Positions 49,820-61,077 of a DNA stretch of 64,000 nt are shown piece by piece. The DNA lies in assembly GCA_003013855.2 (NCBI GenBank), contig PVNU02000873.1, positions 1 through 64,000 of the forward strand, written 5' to 3'. Origin of the DNA: Liriodendron chinense. Lineage: Eukaryota; Streptophyta; Magnoliopsida; Magnoliales; Magnoliaceae. The translations under genes were made by a program, and so were the position numbers. Under the pieces are notes generated by a model, which was given only the letters and a program-made list of their open reading frames with translations, was not told the DNA's origin and ran no database searches. Each line of letters begins with the position of its first letter. Positions within the stretch are counted from its first letter, which is position 1.

Positions 49820-50582
49820 AATACTATTACCGAAGAAATTGTTCGTTGGTAAAAAACATGGAAAAGTTTTTACCGACGGAATTTTTCATTGGTAAAAAAT
49901 TTGTAAAACTTTTACCGACGGATTTTTTCGTAGGTAAAAACCTTTACCGACAGATTTTTTTCGTAGATAAAAACTTTTACCGACGGATTTTTTCGTAGGT
50001 AAAAACCTTTACCGACGGATTTTTTCGTAGATAAAACCTTTTACCGACGAAAACTTTTGTAAGTAAAGTCTTTTCCCGAGAAATTTTTTCGTAAGTGAAA
50101 ACTTTTCTCAACGAAAATTTTCATAGGGAAAAACCTTTATCGACGAAAATTTTCCTAGGTAAAAGTGTTCACCTACAAAAATTTTCGTCAGGAAAAGTTT
50201 TTTTACCGACGAATCACATTTTTTTCCAACAAAAAATCATACATTTTTTCGACGATTTTTTTCGTCGGTAATGATTTTATTATTGTCTACGAAACGTTTT
50301 TTCGTCAGGAAAAGCCTTTACCGACGGCCTTTTTGCTACGATTTTAATCGCGAATCACATTTTTTCCAACAAAAAATCATACATTTTTTTGACGATTTTT
50401 TTCATCGGTAATGATTTTATTATTGTCTACGAAACGTTTTTTCGTCAGGAAAAGCCTTTACTGACGGCCTTTTTGCTACGATTTTAGCCGCGAAAAATTT
50501 CGTCGGGAAAAACATTTCCCAACGAAATTTGTATAAAAATCGACGAATTATTTCGTCGGTAAAAATGGAATTTCTTGTAGTG
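49820..50582. repeat. CACTA right subterminal repeats with 141-bp duplication
   Basis: Twenty or so copies of TTTTTACCGACG / TTTTCGTCGGTAA variants. A 141-bp segment is repeated in tandem: GAATCACATT at 50211 and again at 50352. The right terminal inverted repeat is the last 15 bp. Confidence 0.85.
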
Positions 50583-50585
50583 GGT

Positions 50586-50930
50586 CAACGATGGATGCAC
50601 AAGCATCTTCTCAAAGCAATAAGGCACAACATAAGGGGTGTTTGGATCGTCTGGCCGAAATCGATGTCAAGATTAAGTACTTGAAGGCGAAGAAAATAGC
50701 TGTGGGCTTCGAAGCTGCTTGCCTTAAGTCAGTAGTTTCTCATGATCAAATAACTGTTATAAGGCTTGAAAGTGAGAGCGAAGCGATGTGCAAGCAACTA
50801 GAAGATTTGACCACTAAGCTCTAGAATGTTCCCGATCCTGCATTGATATTATCCGAGGCGAAATCGGCGATGGAAGCTGTTAGGGTGGCCGTGATCAAGT
50901 TGATATCAGGATGTTTAGAGAAGCTGTGAT
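50586..50930 (+). pseudogene. C-terminal end of the PMD pseudogene (coiled coil)
   Basis: It continues the PMD exon after the CACTA insertion: MDAQASSQSNKAQHKGCLDR, then LAEIDVKIKYLKAKKIAVGF and a heptad-like ESESEAMCKQLEDLTTKL, a stop at 50822, and further open sequence to a second stop at 50926-50928. Long helical tails of this type follow PMD domains in several plant proteins. Skipping the CACTA element and one GGT joins the two parts in frame. Confidence 0.7.
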
Positions 50931-52640
50931 CTTTACTTCTGATATTCTTCTTGCCAATCTTTATATATAGAGATGATCATGGGGCTTCATCTTGACTATA
51001 TTTCACAATCATTGTAATCGATATAAGGGATCCTTACCTTTTGACCATTCATGTATGCGGTGTTGAAAGATCTTAACCATACTTTTGTTAATGAACTGAC
51101 AATGACAATTTCCTTTCTATTGTGTGATATTGTGCAATGGGTGTTAGAATGCTTTGCAACATAACTTTATAGAAATCATACCTATAATGAATGGTGATAT
51201 TAGATATTTGTGATAAGTAATATAGAATGAAATGAAGAAAGTAATACTTCCCTTTGTCGTTGATCTTGGGATGCTTCGGGTTTTCAGATCTGAAGTATGC
51301 TTGCGTCGTAAGCGGATATTTTTTGACCTGACCCCAGTCATTTCTTCCTGCAAACTTGAGTTTCTCATCCTATATTGGGGCTTGCCCCCAGTTATCTTCT
51401 TCTATAAGCTTGATTTTCTGATCATATATATTGGGGCTTGCCCCCAGTCATTTTCTTCTATAAGCCTGAGTTTCTCATCATATATTGGGGCTTGCCCCCA
51501 ATGTATTCAGCTCTTTGTTTTGCGCTATTGTCTCCTTCTGATAAAAGATGTCCTGTGCTTTAGAAATCCACATAGAATACCCGTCTGATCAAAATCTTTC
51601 ATCGCATATTCTTGTTGCGGAATTATTCATAAGAGAAAGCCGTTGATATTCTCAAAGCAAAGTGATACATAATAGAATGCCCTGACCATCTTCACATAAA
51701 GCCATGTGTATATATATAGGAGAAACCTGGTTCTGACCCGTCCTCCTATAGAATAAGAGAATATCACAACAATGATGAGGAGATCTGCTATAGAATATGA
51801 AAGCCGAATATATAACAAGACATTCTGATCATCTTCATATAAAACCAAGTGTGTGTGTATAAAAGATTGATAATAATAAAATATCCTGATCATCTTCATA
51901 CAGAACCATATGTATAAGACACCATCATCTCTGGATTGCTTTCACAGAACGCTTTCTTCTCTCTTCATATAAGACAATATATATAAAGGATTGACAACTC
52001 TTAATTGCTCTCATATAGAGTAGGAGAATGACAGAATGTTATAATGATAACAAGAAGACCATGATAAAATAATAATATGAAGACATTACATCTCATGCAG
52101 ATCTTCTATAAAATACCATCCTCTTATCAGACTGGATTGATCCGAAAATTCCTAGAGGGATCTGGCACAGTTGAATCTCATAACCTGGAGGGATCTAGTG
52201 TAGTTTAGCCTCATACCCTGGAGGGATAGCACAGTTTAACCTCATAACTCGTTGGAGGGATAGCACAGTTTAACCTCATAACTCGTTGGAGGGATATGGT
52301 TCAATTTATCCTCGTAACCTAGAGATTGTATGGTTCAGTTTATCCTCGTAACTTGGAGATTGTATGGTTCAGTTTATTCTCGTAACCTGGAGTATTTTCT
52401 CAACTCGTTTAGACCTAGAGCGCAAGGGTATATTTAGTTTTCAACTCGTTTAGACTCGGAGTGCAAGGGTATATTTGTTTCTCAACTCGTTTAGACCTGG
52501 AGTGCAAGGGTATATTTATGCTTATGTGGAGTCCAGCGACTTCGTGCCTATACAGAGTTCGGCGAGGTTTGCGCTTATACAGAGTTAAGAGACTTTGTGC
52601 CTATACAAAGTTTAGCGAGGTTTGCGCTTCTGAAACGCTT
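50931..52640. repeat. Tandem-repeat region of the Tat element
   Basis: Several different short tandem families in a row: a 54-56-bp unit with GGGGCTTGCCCCCA (51377, 51433, 51487); a unit with CTGATCATCTTCATA(T/C)A(A/G)A (51680-51910); a ~35-bp unit with GGAGGGATA/T and CCTCATAAC (52140-52390); a ~54-bp unit with CAACTCGTTTAGAC (52395-52515); a ~45-bp unit with GCGAGGTTTGCGCTT (52550-52630). Hypervariable tandem repeats next to coding parts are typical of Tat/Ogre elements. Pol would be expected near here and is absent. Confidence 0.7.
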
Positions 52641-53766
52641 GTCATCCGACTTCAGGGATCGCTGCTTTCATCGCTGTGAACGTGGTTCCTTCCACCAGGT
52701 GGGCTTTTGTGGCTAGATCTAGAAACGTCGAGAAGTTGTGTCCTGGATAGGCCAAACGAAATCATCGCATCCATGGCCTGCATGCACATCTTGACCTGTT
52801 CAGATTTGCTAGGCAGTTATCGGCACTGAGCTGCTATAGTCCCCCACCTGTCGATGAACTTCTCGACTGACTCCCCTTGCCTTTGACAAACCAAGGCTAA
52901 ATCTGTCGGTGAGACCTCCCGCTCAGTAGAGAAAAATTTGGAGATGAACGGATCCTGCATCTGATCCCAGGACTTGAGTGACCCTGCAAGTAGTGACATG
53001 TACCATTGGAATGCCTTGCTCGTGAGCGTCGAGCTGAACAGTTTGAGGCAATACTGGGGAATTGTTGACAGGTTGCCCATCATTGTCATGAATTGAGCCA
53101 TGTGTTCCTCTGACAACCCTCTGCCATCGAATCGGGGGAAATCCGGACGTTTGAAATTGCTGGGAAACAGAACGTCGTCGACCTCGGGTAAGTACGGCAC
53201 CCGATATACATATTTTCCTCTCTTCTCCTTTTCTCTTTCCTAATGCATCAGGTTCGCAACTGTCTGAGACAGCTCTTCTCCCATGGCTTGAGATGGCCAT
53301 GGCGGTACACGTTCGAAGGCGACGTTTCTTTGGCGAACTTGTGGTTCAGCGGCAGCTGGTTCTCCTGCTGCTCCCTAGCATTCCTCTACAAATTGTCGAG
53401 TAGGGATAGCCGGGCTTCTATTTGCCCCCTGGGCAACTAGAGCCAATAGTGCTTCTTTCATCTCTCTCATCTCTCTGGCTGTGTCCTCTTGGACCTGGAT
53501 GATCTTATCTATCGTTCTTGGATTGGAGGCAGCTCTGGGTATCGCTCACTCGTCTCTCCTTCAACGACCTATACCATCATCACTTGTGCTTGCTGCGACC
53601 TTGTCTTAGTCACGGCAACTTCAGTGGGGGTTGTCTTCATCGTCGCCTCAGCCAATTGTCGGACAGTAGACCTATTCGGTATCTTGGCTGACAGTACTGT
53701 CTTCGGTATCACTGGGAAGTCGATAGCGGCGAAGGAGAACTCTGGACTGGCTAACACGGTGGTTCT
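52641..53766 (-). pseudogene. Tat gag, core domain
   Basis: On the minus strand: an N-terminal basic/Thr-rich part (VLASPEFSFAAIDFPVIPKT ... RQLAEATMKT), then after stops and frame changes the retrotransposon gag domain at 53200-52817: KRPDFPRFDGRGLSEEHMAQ, YCLKLFSSTLTSKAFQWYMS-LL, SWDQMQDPFISKFFSTER and RQGESVEKFIDRW. These match the Retrotrans_gag pattern (W..l...s..sW.....F...F). The upstream part is separated by a solo LTR at 53772-55707. Several stops lie near 53330-53560. The protein would form the capsid if intact. Confidence 0.8.
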
Positions 53767-53771
53767 GTTGG

Positions 53772-55707
53772 TGTTCGCTCACCTCAAGTGCAAGGCTGTG
53801 ATGTAGTAATAAATCTCGGTAAGACCGAGGTCGATCCACAGGGAAAGAAGTAAACAATTCCAACTACTCTAATAACTAGAATCTAAGAAGTTTAGAAAAA
53901 TAGTTTTTCACATCAAATAGAAAAATCTGAAATTAATAAGAACTAGAGCATCAGGGATCCACTTGTAGTAGTCCAATGCCAATCCATTCATCCAAGCACA
54001 GCACACTTAGAATCAAAGTCCTATCTCTCATCTAATTGGAGGATATAACATTCATGTACAAACAATCCCACTTAAATCTGAAAATCAGATTTCTAGTTCT
54101 AATAAAGCACATAGAACTCAAACTTGTAGCCTTCAAAGTAACAGCCATGCCAAGAGACTATGGCATGCTCTAGGGTTACTACAATTCGAATCTAAACAAA
54201 CTCATCACAGCAATCTTAGAGAATTGCAAGGTACACAAACTCTCATAATTCATCTAAAAATCCAAACTTTATTCAAACTAGAAGTTCAAAATCCAAAATT
54301 AAGAAAATAGTACTTGAAATAAAAGAATTAAAGCATTGAAAGCAACTACAAATTTCACCTCGAGCTTTAGCTAAGAGATTAACTAAGAAAAAGCATATTA
54401 AAACTAGAACTAGAACTAAGAAAAGGAAGAAAAACTAGTTGTAGGATGCTAGGTAGCCTCCTAGGACTTGAACGCCTTGCTTCCCACATCCTTGCTTGAT
54501 TTGGAATAGAAGAGAGCAGCTCCTTTTATAATACAGCAAGAGTACCGCAACATAACAGATTTTGTTTCACTTCGCACGGCTTAACCAATGGTCGGATTGC
54601 CTTCAAATTTGATTTATAACTTTCTTGTAATGTGATCTTCCTCATAGATGATTTAGATTTCCAAGATTATCTTTTGAATAGGCCCACCAATCAGATCAGT
54701 GACCGCCTCTCAAAATCGCGCAATTCGGGTACCTTCAGAACCAGTCATCTTGCTTTCAACGCTACGGAGTGTACAGAGGTTGGATTGATCTCAATTTTTA
54801 AAAATTGATAGAAAACTTCCTCCTCTACATGATAGATGGATTAGATTGTCCAAAAAAAGTCCAGAATTAGGTGTGAAAATTAGAACACTCAGGCCTTTTA
54901 TAAAATCTACGTAGTTGGATCTTTCTAGATGATCCATTTTTCTTCAACCAGTACGATCTAACCACACTTCCTTTTGATCTAAAATTTTGTGGTTATTCAT
55001 ATATGGATGTGGTCTAGAAGATGGTCAAAGTAGATTCTTCATATCATCAATGATGGGTCACTTGGACCGGCCCAGAGTGGAATAGGCGGAATCTGGAACT
55101 TTCTGGACAGTTCGTATTGTTTTGGCCACCACGGTCAATTCGTAGCTCCGATCGACACGAAACCACTTGAGTTATTTTGAGGTCGAGCTCCTCTTAGAGA
55201 TGGATGTGTTGGATTTCTAAATATCATCAATATGGCCTCCACAAACTGGGCCAAAAGTCCAAAAATGGGAATAGCCTGCTGTTTGAAATCTGAAAGTCTG
55301 AAATTACATGGCCTACCGGTCTTGACCAGTCGGACAGGGCTGGCCGACCGATCTTGACCGGTCTACCTGTCTGTTAAGTGTCTAGGGAGTACAGCCGACC
55401 GGTCTTGACTATTCATGATCGGTCGGGCCTTCTTGGTCGACCGGTCTTGACCGGTCGGACCTATTTTCTGCATTCTTTCTTCTTTCTTTTCTTCTCTCCT
55501 TCCTCTCTCTTCGCTTTTTTCTTTTTTTGGCACACCTTGGGTCTTCATCCAAGGCTCCTAAATGTCTCCTTTTGGTCTCTGATTAGGTGAAATCTGCTCT
55601 CATTCCTACAATTACAAAAGCTGCATTAGATGGACCTTTTAAACATGCAAACCATGCATATAATGTGATGGAATGGCCTATACAATGTATAAATTGGAGG
55701 TTCAACA
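53772..55707 (-). mobile_element. Solo Athila LTR, TSD GTTGG
   Basis: 1936 bp, on plus TGTTCGCTCACC ... GGAGGTTCAACA. GTTGG flanks it at 53767-53771 and 55708-55712. It is the same family as 690-2653. A TATA-like word (ATTATAAAAGGAGC, minus) lies near 54515. It interrupts the Tat gag. Confidence 0.9.
55310..55460. repeat. ACCGGT palindrome cluster in the solo Athila LTR
   Basis: About six copies of (C)CGACCGGTCTTGACCGGTC or halves. The 21-bp unit at 55438-55458 is identical to the complement of part of the copia-type unit at 34587-34608. Confidence 0.85.
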
Positions 55708-55712
55708 GTTGG

Positions 55713-55980
55713 CATCGCGGGCTTCGCTCCTGTAGACTAGCTTCCATTATTTCTTTGTTCTACCCTGTATCCTTGCTGTCATCCCTATCTCTGCTGGAAT
55801 AACCTTCTTGTTCTCAGTCTTCTTGACAGTCTTGCGTTTCTGCACAACCTGCCATCCGGCTTCAGAGGTTGCTGCAAAATGGGGGAAGTAGAATCCTCCG
55901 GACGCCAGGAAAATCATTGTGGATGCCATTTGTTTAGTTCTTTTCAGTCTTTCTCTTTCTCTCCACAGCCATACACGCAT
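55713..55980 (-). pseudogene. Tat gag N-terminal fragment
   Basis: Minus-strand frame with MASTMIFLASGGFYFPHFAA then SEAGWQVVQKRKTVKKTENK and a basic stretch. It is continuous with the gag core at 53766 once the solo LTR is removed. It begins roughly 300 bp after the primer site. Confidence 0.5.
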
Positions 55981-56268
55981 TAGAGTATTTCACAGTTTTG
56001 AAGAGGAGGTGAGACCTTACCAATCGCGATACAACTCAATGATAGATAGAATGTACGAACATGAATCATATTATTATTTTGAAATTCTTTTGCCTTAAAG
56101 ATGAAGGGAAGAACGTTCCCGTTGAGAGTCTCCAGTTTGGCGCCCATGAAGGCGCCGAACATTTCTCCTTGCGATAACCTTTCTCATGTACACATCAGTG
56201 TTTGCAAATGATTTCCATAAAATGTCTATTTACTCAGGAATAACCAGGGATTCTGGTATTGTTTGATT

Positions 56269-56286
56269 CCCCAGCAGAGTCGCCAG
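56269..56286 (-). promoter_or_regulatory. Primer binding site of the Tat element
   Basis: The minus strand reads TGGCGACTCTGCTGGGGA two bases inside the 5' LTR, a primer-site form common in Tat-lineage elements. I do not assign the tRNA with certainty. Confidence 0.75.
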
Positions 56287-56288
56287 TT

Positions 56289-59200
56289 TGTTATAACTAG
56301 AAAAATCGTGCTCTTCAGCAGTCTTTTCCTGTGTTTCATTATTCTGGGGGAATTCTGAGTATAGAGACATTCATAGACAATCATAAGCAATCACCAAGTG
56401 CACACAAGAGAGATATCGCAAGGCGAATTTTATTCCAGAGATTCTGAGATCTTTTACATTCCAGGCTGTGATACTGGTCACAAGCCTTTAATTACATCAA
56501 CAGTTGATCACCCTTGATTGAAAGGCAAAAGACTAATCCGTCGGGGATTATGGTCTTGAATTCATGGTCGTATAGACCTTTGTTTTCTTGTTATGGACTG
56601 AGCCACATTTCTTAGACAAGCTGGATGTCTATGTCCCATTTTCTTTCAGAATGTCCGGGTTGAGAGACTGTCAGGATTCGAGTGTTACAACTCTGGGCCC
56701 GCGCCTGTTACTATAAACAGGTGACCGCTGGAATACATGAACCTCAAATGTTGGTCGGTATAACCCAAGGCCCGCGCCCGTATTTTTATGACGGGTGACC
56801 TTAGGAGAGCACTCCGCAATGTTCCCGAACGAGGTTTTTAATCGAGTGGTGCAACTCTGGGCCGACGCCTGTTACTATGAATAGGTGACCGTTGGAATAC
56901 ACGAACATCGAAATGTTGGTCGGCATAACCTAAAGCCTGCACCTGTTACTGTGAACAGGTGACCTTAGGAAAGCAATCCGCAACTGCCTCATCAGCTCAA
57001 CTGACGGACCCGTTGTCGATGGGTAGGGCATCGACTGTCTTTTTCATGATGGCAATCCATAGCAGGATGTTTCAAGCTTAGTTAGAACTCTTTTCTTTGT
57101 GATTACTCATGGTAACTATAACCCCTTAGGTTTAGCCTCGGACCTTTATCCGGGATAAATGGAGCTTTGTACAGCAAAGTAAATGTATTTCTTCTGGAGT
57201 CGGGTGACTCATCTTCGAGAACACTCTTTCTTCTGAATATTTTTCAATGATCTATTTGAGATCAAATAGGCTTTATTGAGCCAAGATTTTTTGAGGGTTC
57301 AAATTGAATAGGCTGGATCGATTGTTTCCGACGCTTGCAAATGGCTAAGTATCGGGTCCGATGGGTTCCTGTTCATGCTAATTTTTTATGATTAACGGGG
57401 ATCGGTGCCCCATAAATGTTTAACTCGGCTGTTGGATAGCCTGAGTGCTTTAGCTTTGCCTCAGTGTCTTTGAGATTGCGGTTGATTTCATTTGGCATTA
57501 GTTGATTTTTGGGGCAACAGGGCACTTCCCAAGGCTGAAAATGACTGAGTAGTGGACCTGTCTGCGGTCTAATCAAGGTATTCGGTGAATATTATCGATA
57601 ACCATCTTTGAACAGGGGTGGATTATGTCCATGCGAATCGTGGTGCGATCGCATTTTAATTTGCTTAGCATAAGTCGATTTCCGAGCCGATAGGGCACTT
57701 CTAAGGGCTAAAAACGACTGAGTAGTGGACCTGTTTGCGGTCTAATCAGGGAAATCAGTGAATATCATCGATGACCATCTTTGAACAGGGGTGGATTATG
57801 TCCACGAGGATCGCGGTACGATCGCGTTTCGATTTGCTTAGCATAGGTCGATTTCCGAGCCAACAGGGCACTTCCCAGGGCTGAAAATGACTAAGTAGCG
57901 GGCCTGCCGATCGCTTAATTAGGGTATTCGAGGGTCCTGCGATCGGATAACCTCATTGCGGTGCATGATTATGGTGTATCATGTCATGTAGAAGAAATTT
58001 TTTCCTCTCAGGCTTGGTCCAATTCCGCTCGATTCTTCTCAATTTCGGCCTTTTTTGCTTTTTCGGAGGGATTTCTGGAGCTGCCAAATTGGCTAAGTGG
58101 TAGTCATTTTGGATCGAAACATTGATTTGGGCCATTTATCATTGACCATTGGAGAATCTGATCCGGGGGATGGATAGATCTCATCGAGATGCGTCCGGTA
58201 GAAGCAGTTTGATCGAAATCCGAACCCGGACGAAAGCGGGCGGCATGACGGAAGGTCCACCTCTCCCATCAACGTCCAGGCACATGGGGGGTTGTGTATG
58301 GGCGCATGTGGTGCTGCACCAGCTGGTAGGCGTATGTGGTTGGGAGGTGGGCGCATGTGCCCATCTCCCGGGCGCATGTGCCCTTTTCTTATGAAAAAAT
58401 GAAGGGGAAGTATAGTCCCGGGCGCATGTCTCACTGCACATGCGCCTGGGCTCAAATAGTGGGCGCATGCCCCTCCCACACTTGGTGATTTTCGAGTTTT
58501 CCCAGCGAGAAAAAGCCAGCGCATGTGCTGGGAAGGCCGGCGCATGTGGGGAAAAGTCGACGCATGTGGCCTAACACTTAGAAAATTCTAGAATTTTTCT
58601 TTGCACTTAGGATTCCGGCGAGGAAATCCCTTTTTGGCAAGGGATTCCGGCAAGGGAATCCACTCCGGCCAAGGCATCCGACAAGAACGGAGTGGGCGCA
58701 TGTACCTCTTGCGTCGCTCTGAGGTCAGAAGAAGATGATTTCGTCCTGATGAATGAAGTGACCCTGTTATTTATAGGGGTGTAATCGGGTTCGGGTCTAA
58801 CCCGGTGGATATTTCCCAACGCATGTGCTAGGAAAAAGCTGGGCGCATGTGAGAGTGCAAGGTCCGGGCGCATGTCTTTTTCTGACGCATTTTCCAGCGC
58901 TTTTCGAAAAAGTGTTCAAATCGACTCCTTTCGTACATAGGGTGTGGGCGCATGTGGTGAAAAACCGGGCTCATGTCTTTACCGGCGCTTTTCCCACTAG
59001 TTAGCCAAATTTCAGGATTTCAGCACTTAGAAAATTTCAGGATTTCAGGCTCCGACGGGAGACCTCCAAAGGACAGCTACCTTTTCTGGATATGCACTCA
59101 CTGTCGCCAAGTCACTTCTAGGATAGGATGGACCTCCTGAATGAACAGGACGGGGTGTGGAAGTCCATATGTCGCAAATTTTGGTACTTCCTAATTCGGA

Positions 59201-59669
59201 TCCTCTAGGTCGGCTTATCATATAGGAACGTTGTTCCAAGGAGCGCGCACATAGAAATACTCACCGCAAGGACTTCAAACTTGCTATTTAAGGGTTTTAG
59301 GGCGCTCTGGATCATTTGGCAGTGGTGTGGATCTCTGGTTCCACTCTAAAATGGTAGATGTAGGCTTATGAACCCTTTTTGGTCAGCTCCTGGCTGGGAT
59401 GAAACGCATTTCGAGGTGCGCAGGTAAAGATATGCACCGCATGACTTCGAAACTTACAGGTTAAGGGTTTTAGGACGTTCCAGACTATTTGGTGGTAACA
59501 CGCATGTCCATTTATGCTCCAAAATGCTGTTTATGGATTTTGGTCTCTACCGAGTGATTAGGGTTGCACTGGTGTTTCTCGAGCTTTTTCGGTCTCAAAA
59601 CTGATTCAAATCATTGTCGATGGACCACGGGATATTGTTTTGCAATGGATGAAAATTTAAGCCCCAACA
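56289..59669 (-). repeat. 5' LTR of the Tat element
   Basis: 3381 bp. It has the same ~164-bp and 173-bp internal repeats as the 3' LTR, the GGGCGCATGTG cluster at 58295-58985, and a TATA box near 58768 (minus). Confidence 0.9.
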
Positions 59670-59674
59670 GGCGT

Positions 59675-60553
59675 CAAATGGGTGTACAAGATCAAGCAAA
59701 ATGCTGATGGTGAGATCGATTGCTACAAGGCACGGCTCGTAGCAAAGGGATACAAACAGAAGTACGGGGTAGACTATGAAGAAGTCTTCACTCCTGTTGC
59801 TCGCCTTGACACTATGAGGATGATTATCTCCCTTACAGTACATCACAGTTGGATGATCTACCAACTTGATGTGAAATCTGCATTCCTAAATGGAATTCTG
59901 GAAGAAGAGGTCTATGTTGACCAACCTGAAGGGTTTGTTATGCAAGGGAAGGAACACAGGGTGTATCGGCTAAAGAAAGCCCTCATGGGTTGAAGCAAGC
60001 TCCACGTGCTTGGAATGCACGTATCGACAACTATCTTTAAGAGAACGACTTCGCCCAATGTCCATATGAGCATGCAGTCTACATCAAGAAAAATGCTCAT
60101 GGTGATATGCTCATAGCATGCTTGTATGTTAATGATTTGCTGTTTGTAGGGAACAGCCAGCCGATGTTTGACGAATTCAAAAAGGCCATGTTTAAGGATT
60201 TTGAGATGACCGATGGAGGTCTGATGTCTTTCTTTATAGGCATCGAAGAGAAGCAACAATATGGTGGCATCTATATATCTCAGAAAAAGTATGCCAAGGA
60301 ATTACTTGAAAAGTTCAAGATGGCCGATTGCAATGTCGTGAACACACTTGTAGCAATGGGCCTGAAGCTGACAAAAGACGGAGAAGGAAGAAGTGTGAAC
60401 TCGACTTTCTTCAAGAGTCTGATTGGAAGCCTAAGGTATCTCACAATCACAAGGCCAGATATTGTCTACAGTGTTGGGCTTCTAAGCAGGTACATGGAAG
60501 CGCCAAAAGAATCACATTGGCTAACCGTAAAAAGAATCCTCAGGTACGTCAAA
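59675..60553 (+). pseudogene. Ty1/copia reverse transcriptase region
   Basis: It resumes the copia polyprotein after the Tat element: KWVYKIKQNADGEIDCYKAR, LVAKGYKQKYGVDYEEVFTP, then IYQLDVKSAFLNGILEEEVY with the first catalytic Asp. A one-base loss near 59990 shifts the frame before the LKQAPRAW block. The second catalytic box reads LYVNDLLFVG, where the family has YVDD. RNase H linker words follow: FIGIEEKQQYGGIYISQKKY, GSLRYLTITRPDIVYSVGLL and LRYVKG. It is then cut by a MITE. 61051-61077 is the next short piece before a SIRE-like LTR. Inactive. Confidence 0.9.
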
Positions 60554-60561
60554 GGAATAAT

Positions 60562-60787
60562 TAGGGTTGTCAACGGCACGGATCATTATCCGTATCCGAT
60601 CCAGATCCGCTCCAATTTAATCAGATTCGAATCAATAATCGGATCATTGGGTCGGATACGGATACCCAAAGATGATCCATTTAATATTCGGGTCGGATTT
60701 GGATCAACCTTAATCCGGCCCGTTAACAACCCGACCCGATTAATAAAAAAAACAGTTGTCTCCTTCGTCTCTACTCTCCACGCACGA

Positions 60788-60860
<73 letters not shown>

Positions 60861-61042
60861 TCTCTCTCTCGGATATCGGGTCGGATCATAATCGGATCGG
60901 AAACGGATTTCAAAAATTTAAGCGGGTCGGGTTCGGATCATATACTTGTGATCCGAATCGAATTCGGGTTGGATATATCCTTAATCGGGTCGGATACGGA
61001 TCATCACTGATCTGGCCCATATCAGACCCGTAGACAGCCCTA
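60562..61042. mobile_element. hAT-type MITE, 8-bp TSD
   Basis: 481 bp with imperfect terminal repeats TAGGGTTGTCAACGG and (complement of right end) TAGGGCTGTCTACGG. Target copies GGAATAAT (60554-60561) and GGAACAAT (61043-61050) differ by one base. The interior is rich in GGGTCGGAT-type words and has a long (CT)n at 60790-60850. No transposase. It sits in the copia RT/RNase H frame. Confidence 0.85.
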
Positions 61043-61077
61043 GGAACAATGGAATTCGGTTTTTTCTATCCATATGT

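Larger units (their letters stand above)
41786..50582 (+). mobile_element. CACTA (En/Spm) transposon, TSD GGT
   Basis: 8797 bp. The left end reads TACTATAAGAAAA (first base changed from the usual C). The right end on minus reads CACTACAAGAAATTCC. The 3-bp duplication GGT lies at 41783-41785 and 50583-50585. Both ends carry many copies of TTTTACCGACGAAA as subterminal repeats. Coding remnants in order: a DUF4216-type end of the large transposase protein, an unidentified 126-residue frame, and a TnpA-like Transposase_24 gene. The main tnp2 transposase body is missing and a satellite array occupies its place. It sits in the last exon of the PMD pseudogene. Confidence 0.9.
29197..59669 (-). mobile_element. 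Tat-type Ty3/gypsy element, non-autonomous, TSD GGCGT
   Basis: LTRs at 29197-37452 (3' LTR, itself interrupted) and 56289-59669 (5' LTR). On the minus strand these begin TGTTGGGGCT and end ...TTATAACA. GGCGT lies at 29192-29196 and 59670-59674, and removing the element plus one copy rejoins the copia RT frame. The minus orientation is set by the primer site at 56269-56286 and the minus-strand gag. Pol is absent. The interior holds a gag remnant, tandem repeats and an antisense PMD pseudogene. Without its own three insertions it would be about 14.8 kb. Confidence 0.9.

Noticed and set aside
58093..58545. 150-residue minus-strand frame in the Tat LTR
   Set aside because: It spans the GGCGCATGTG motif cluster; repeated MRP/HAP words are translated repeats, and the counterpart in the other LTR is not kept.
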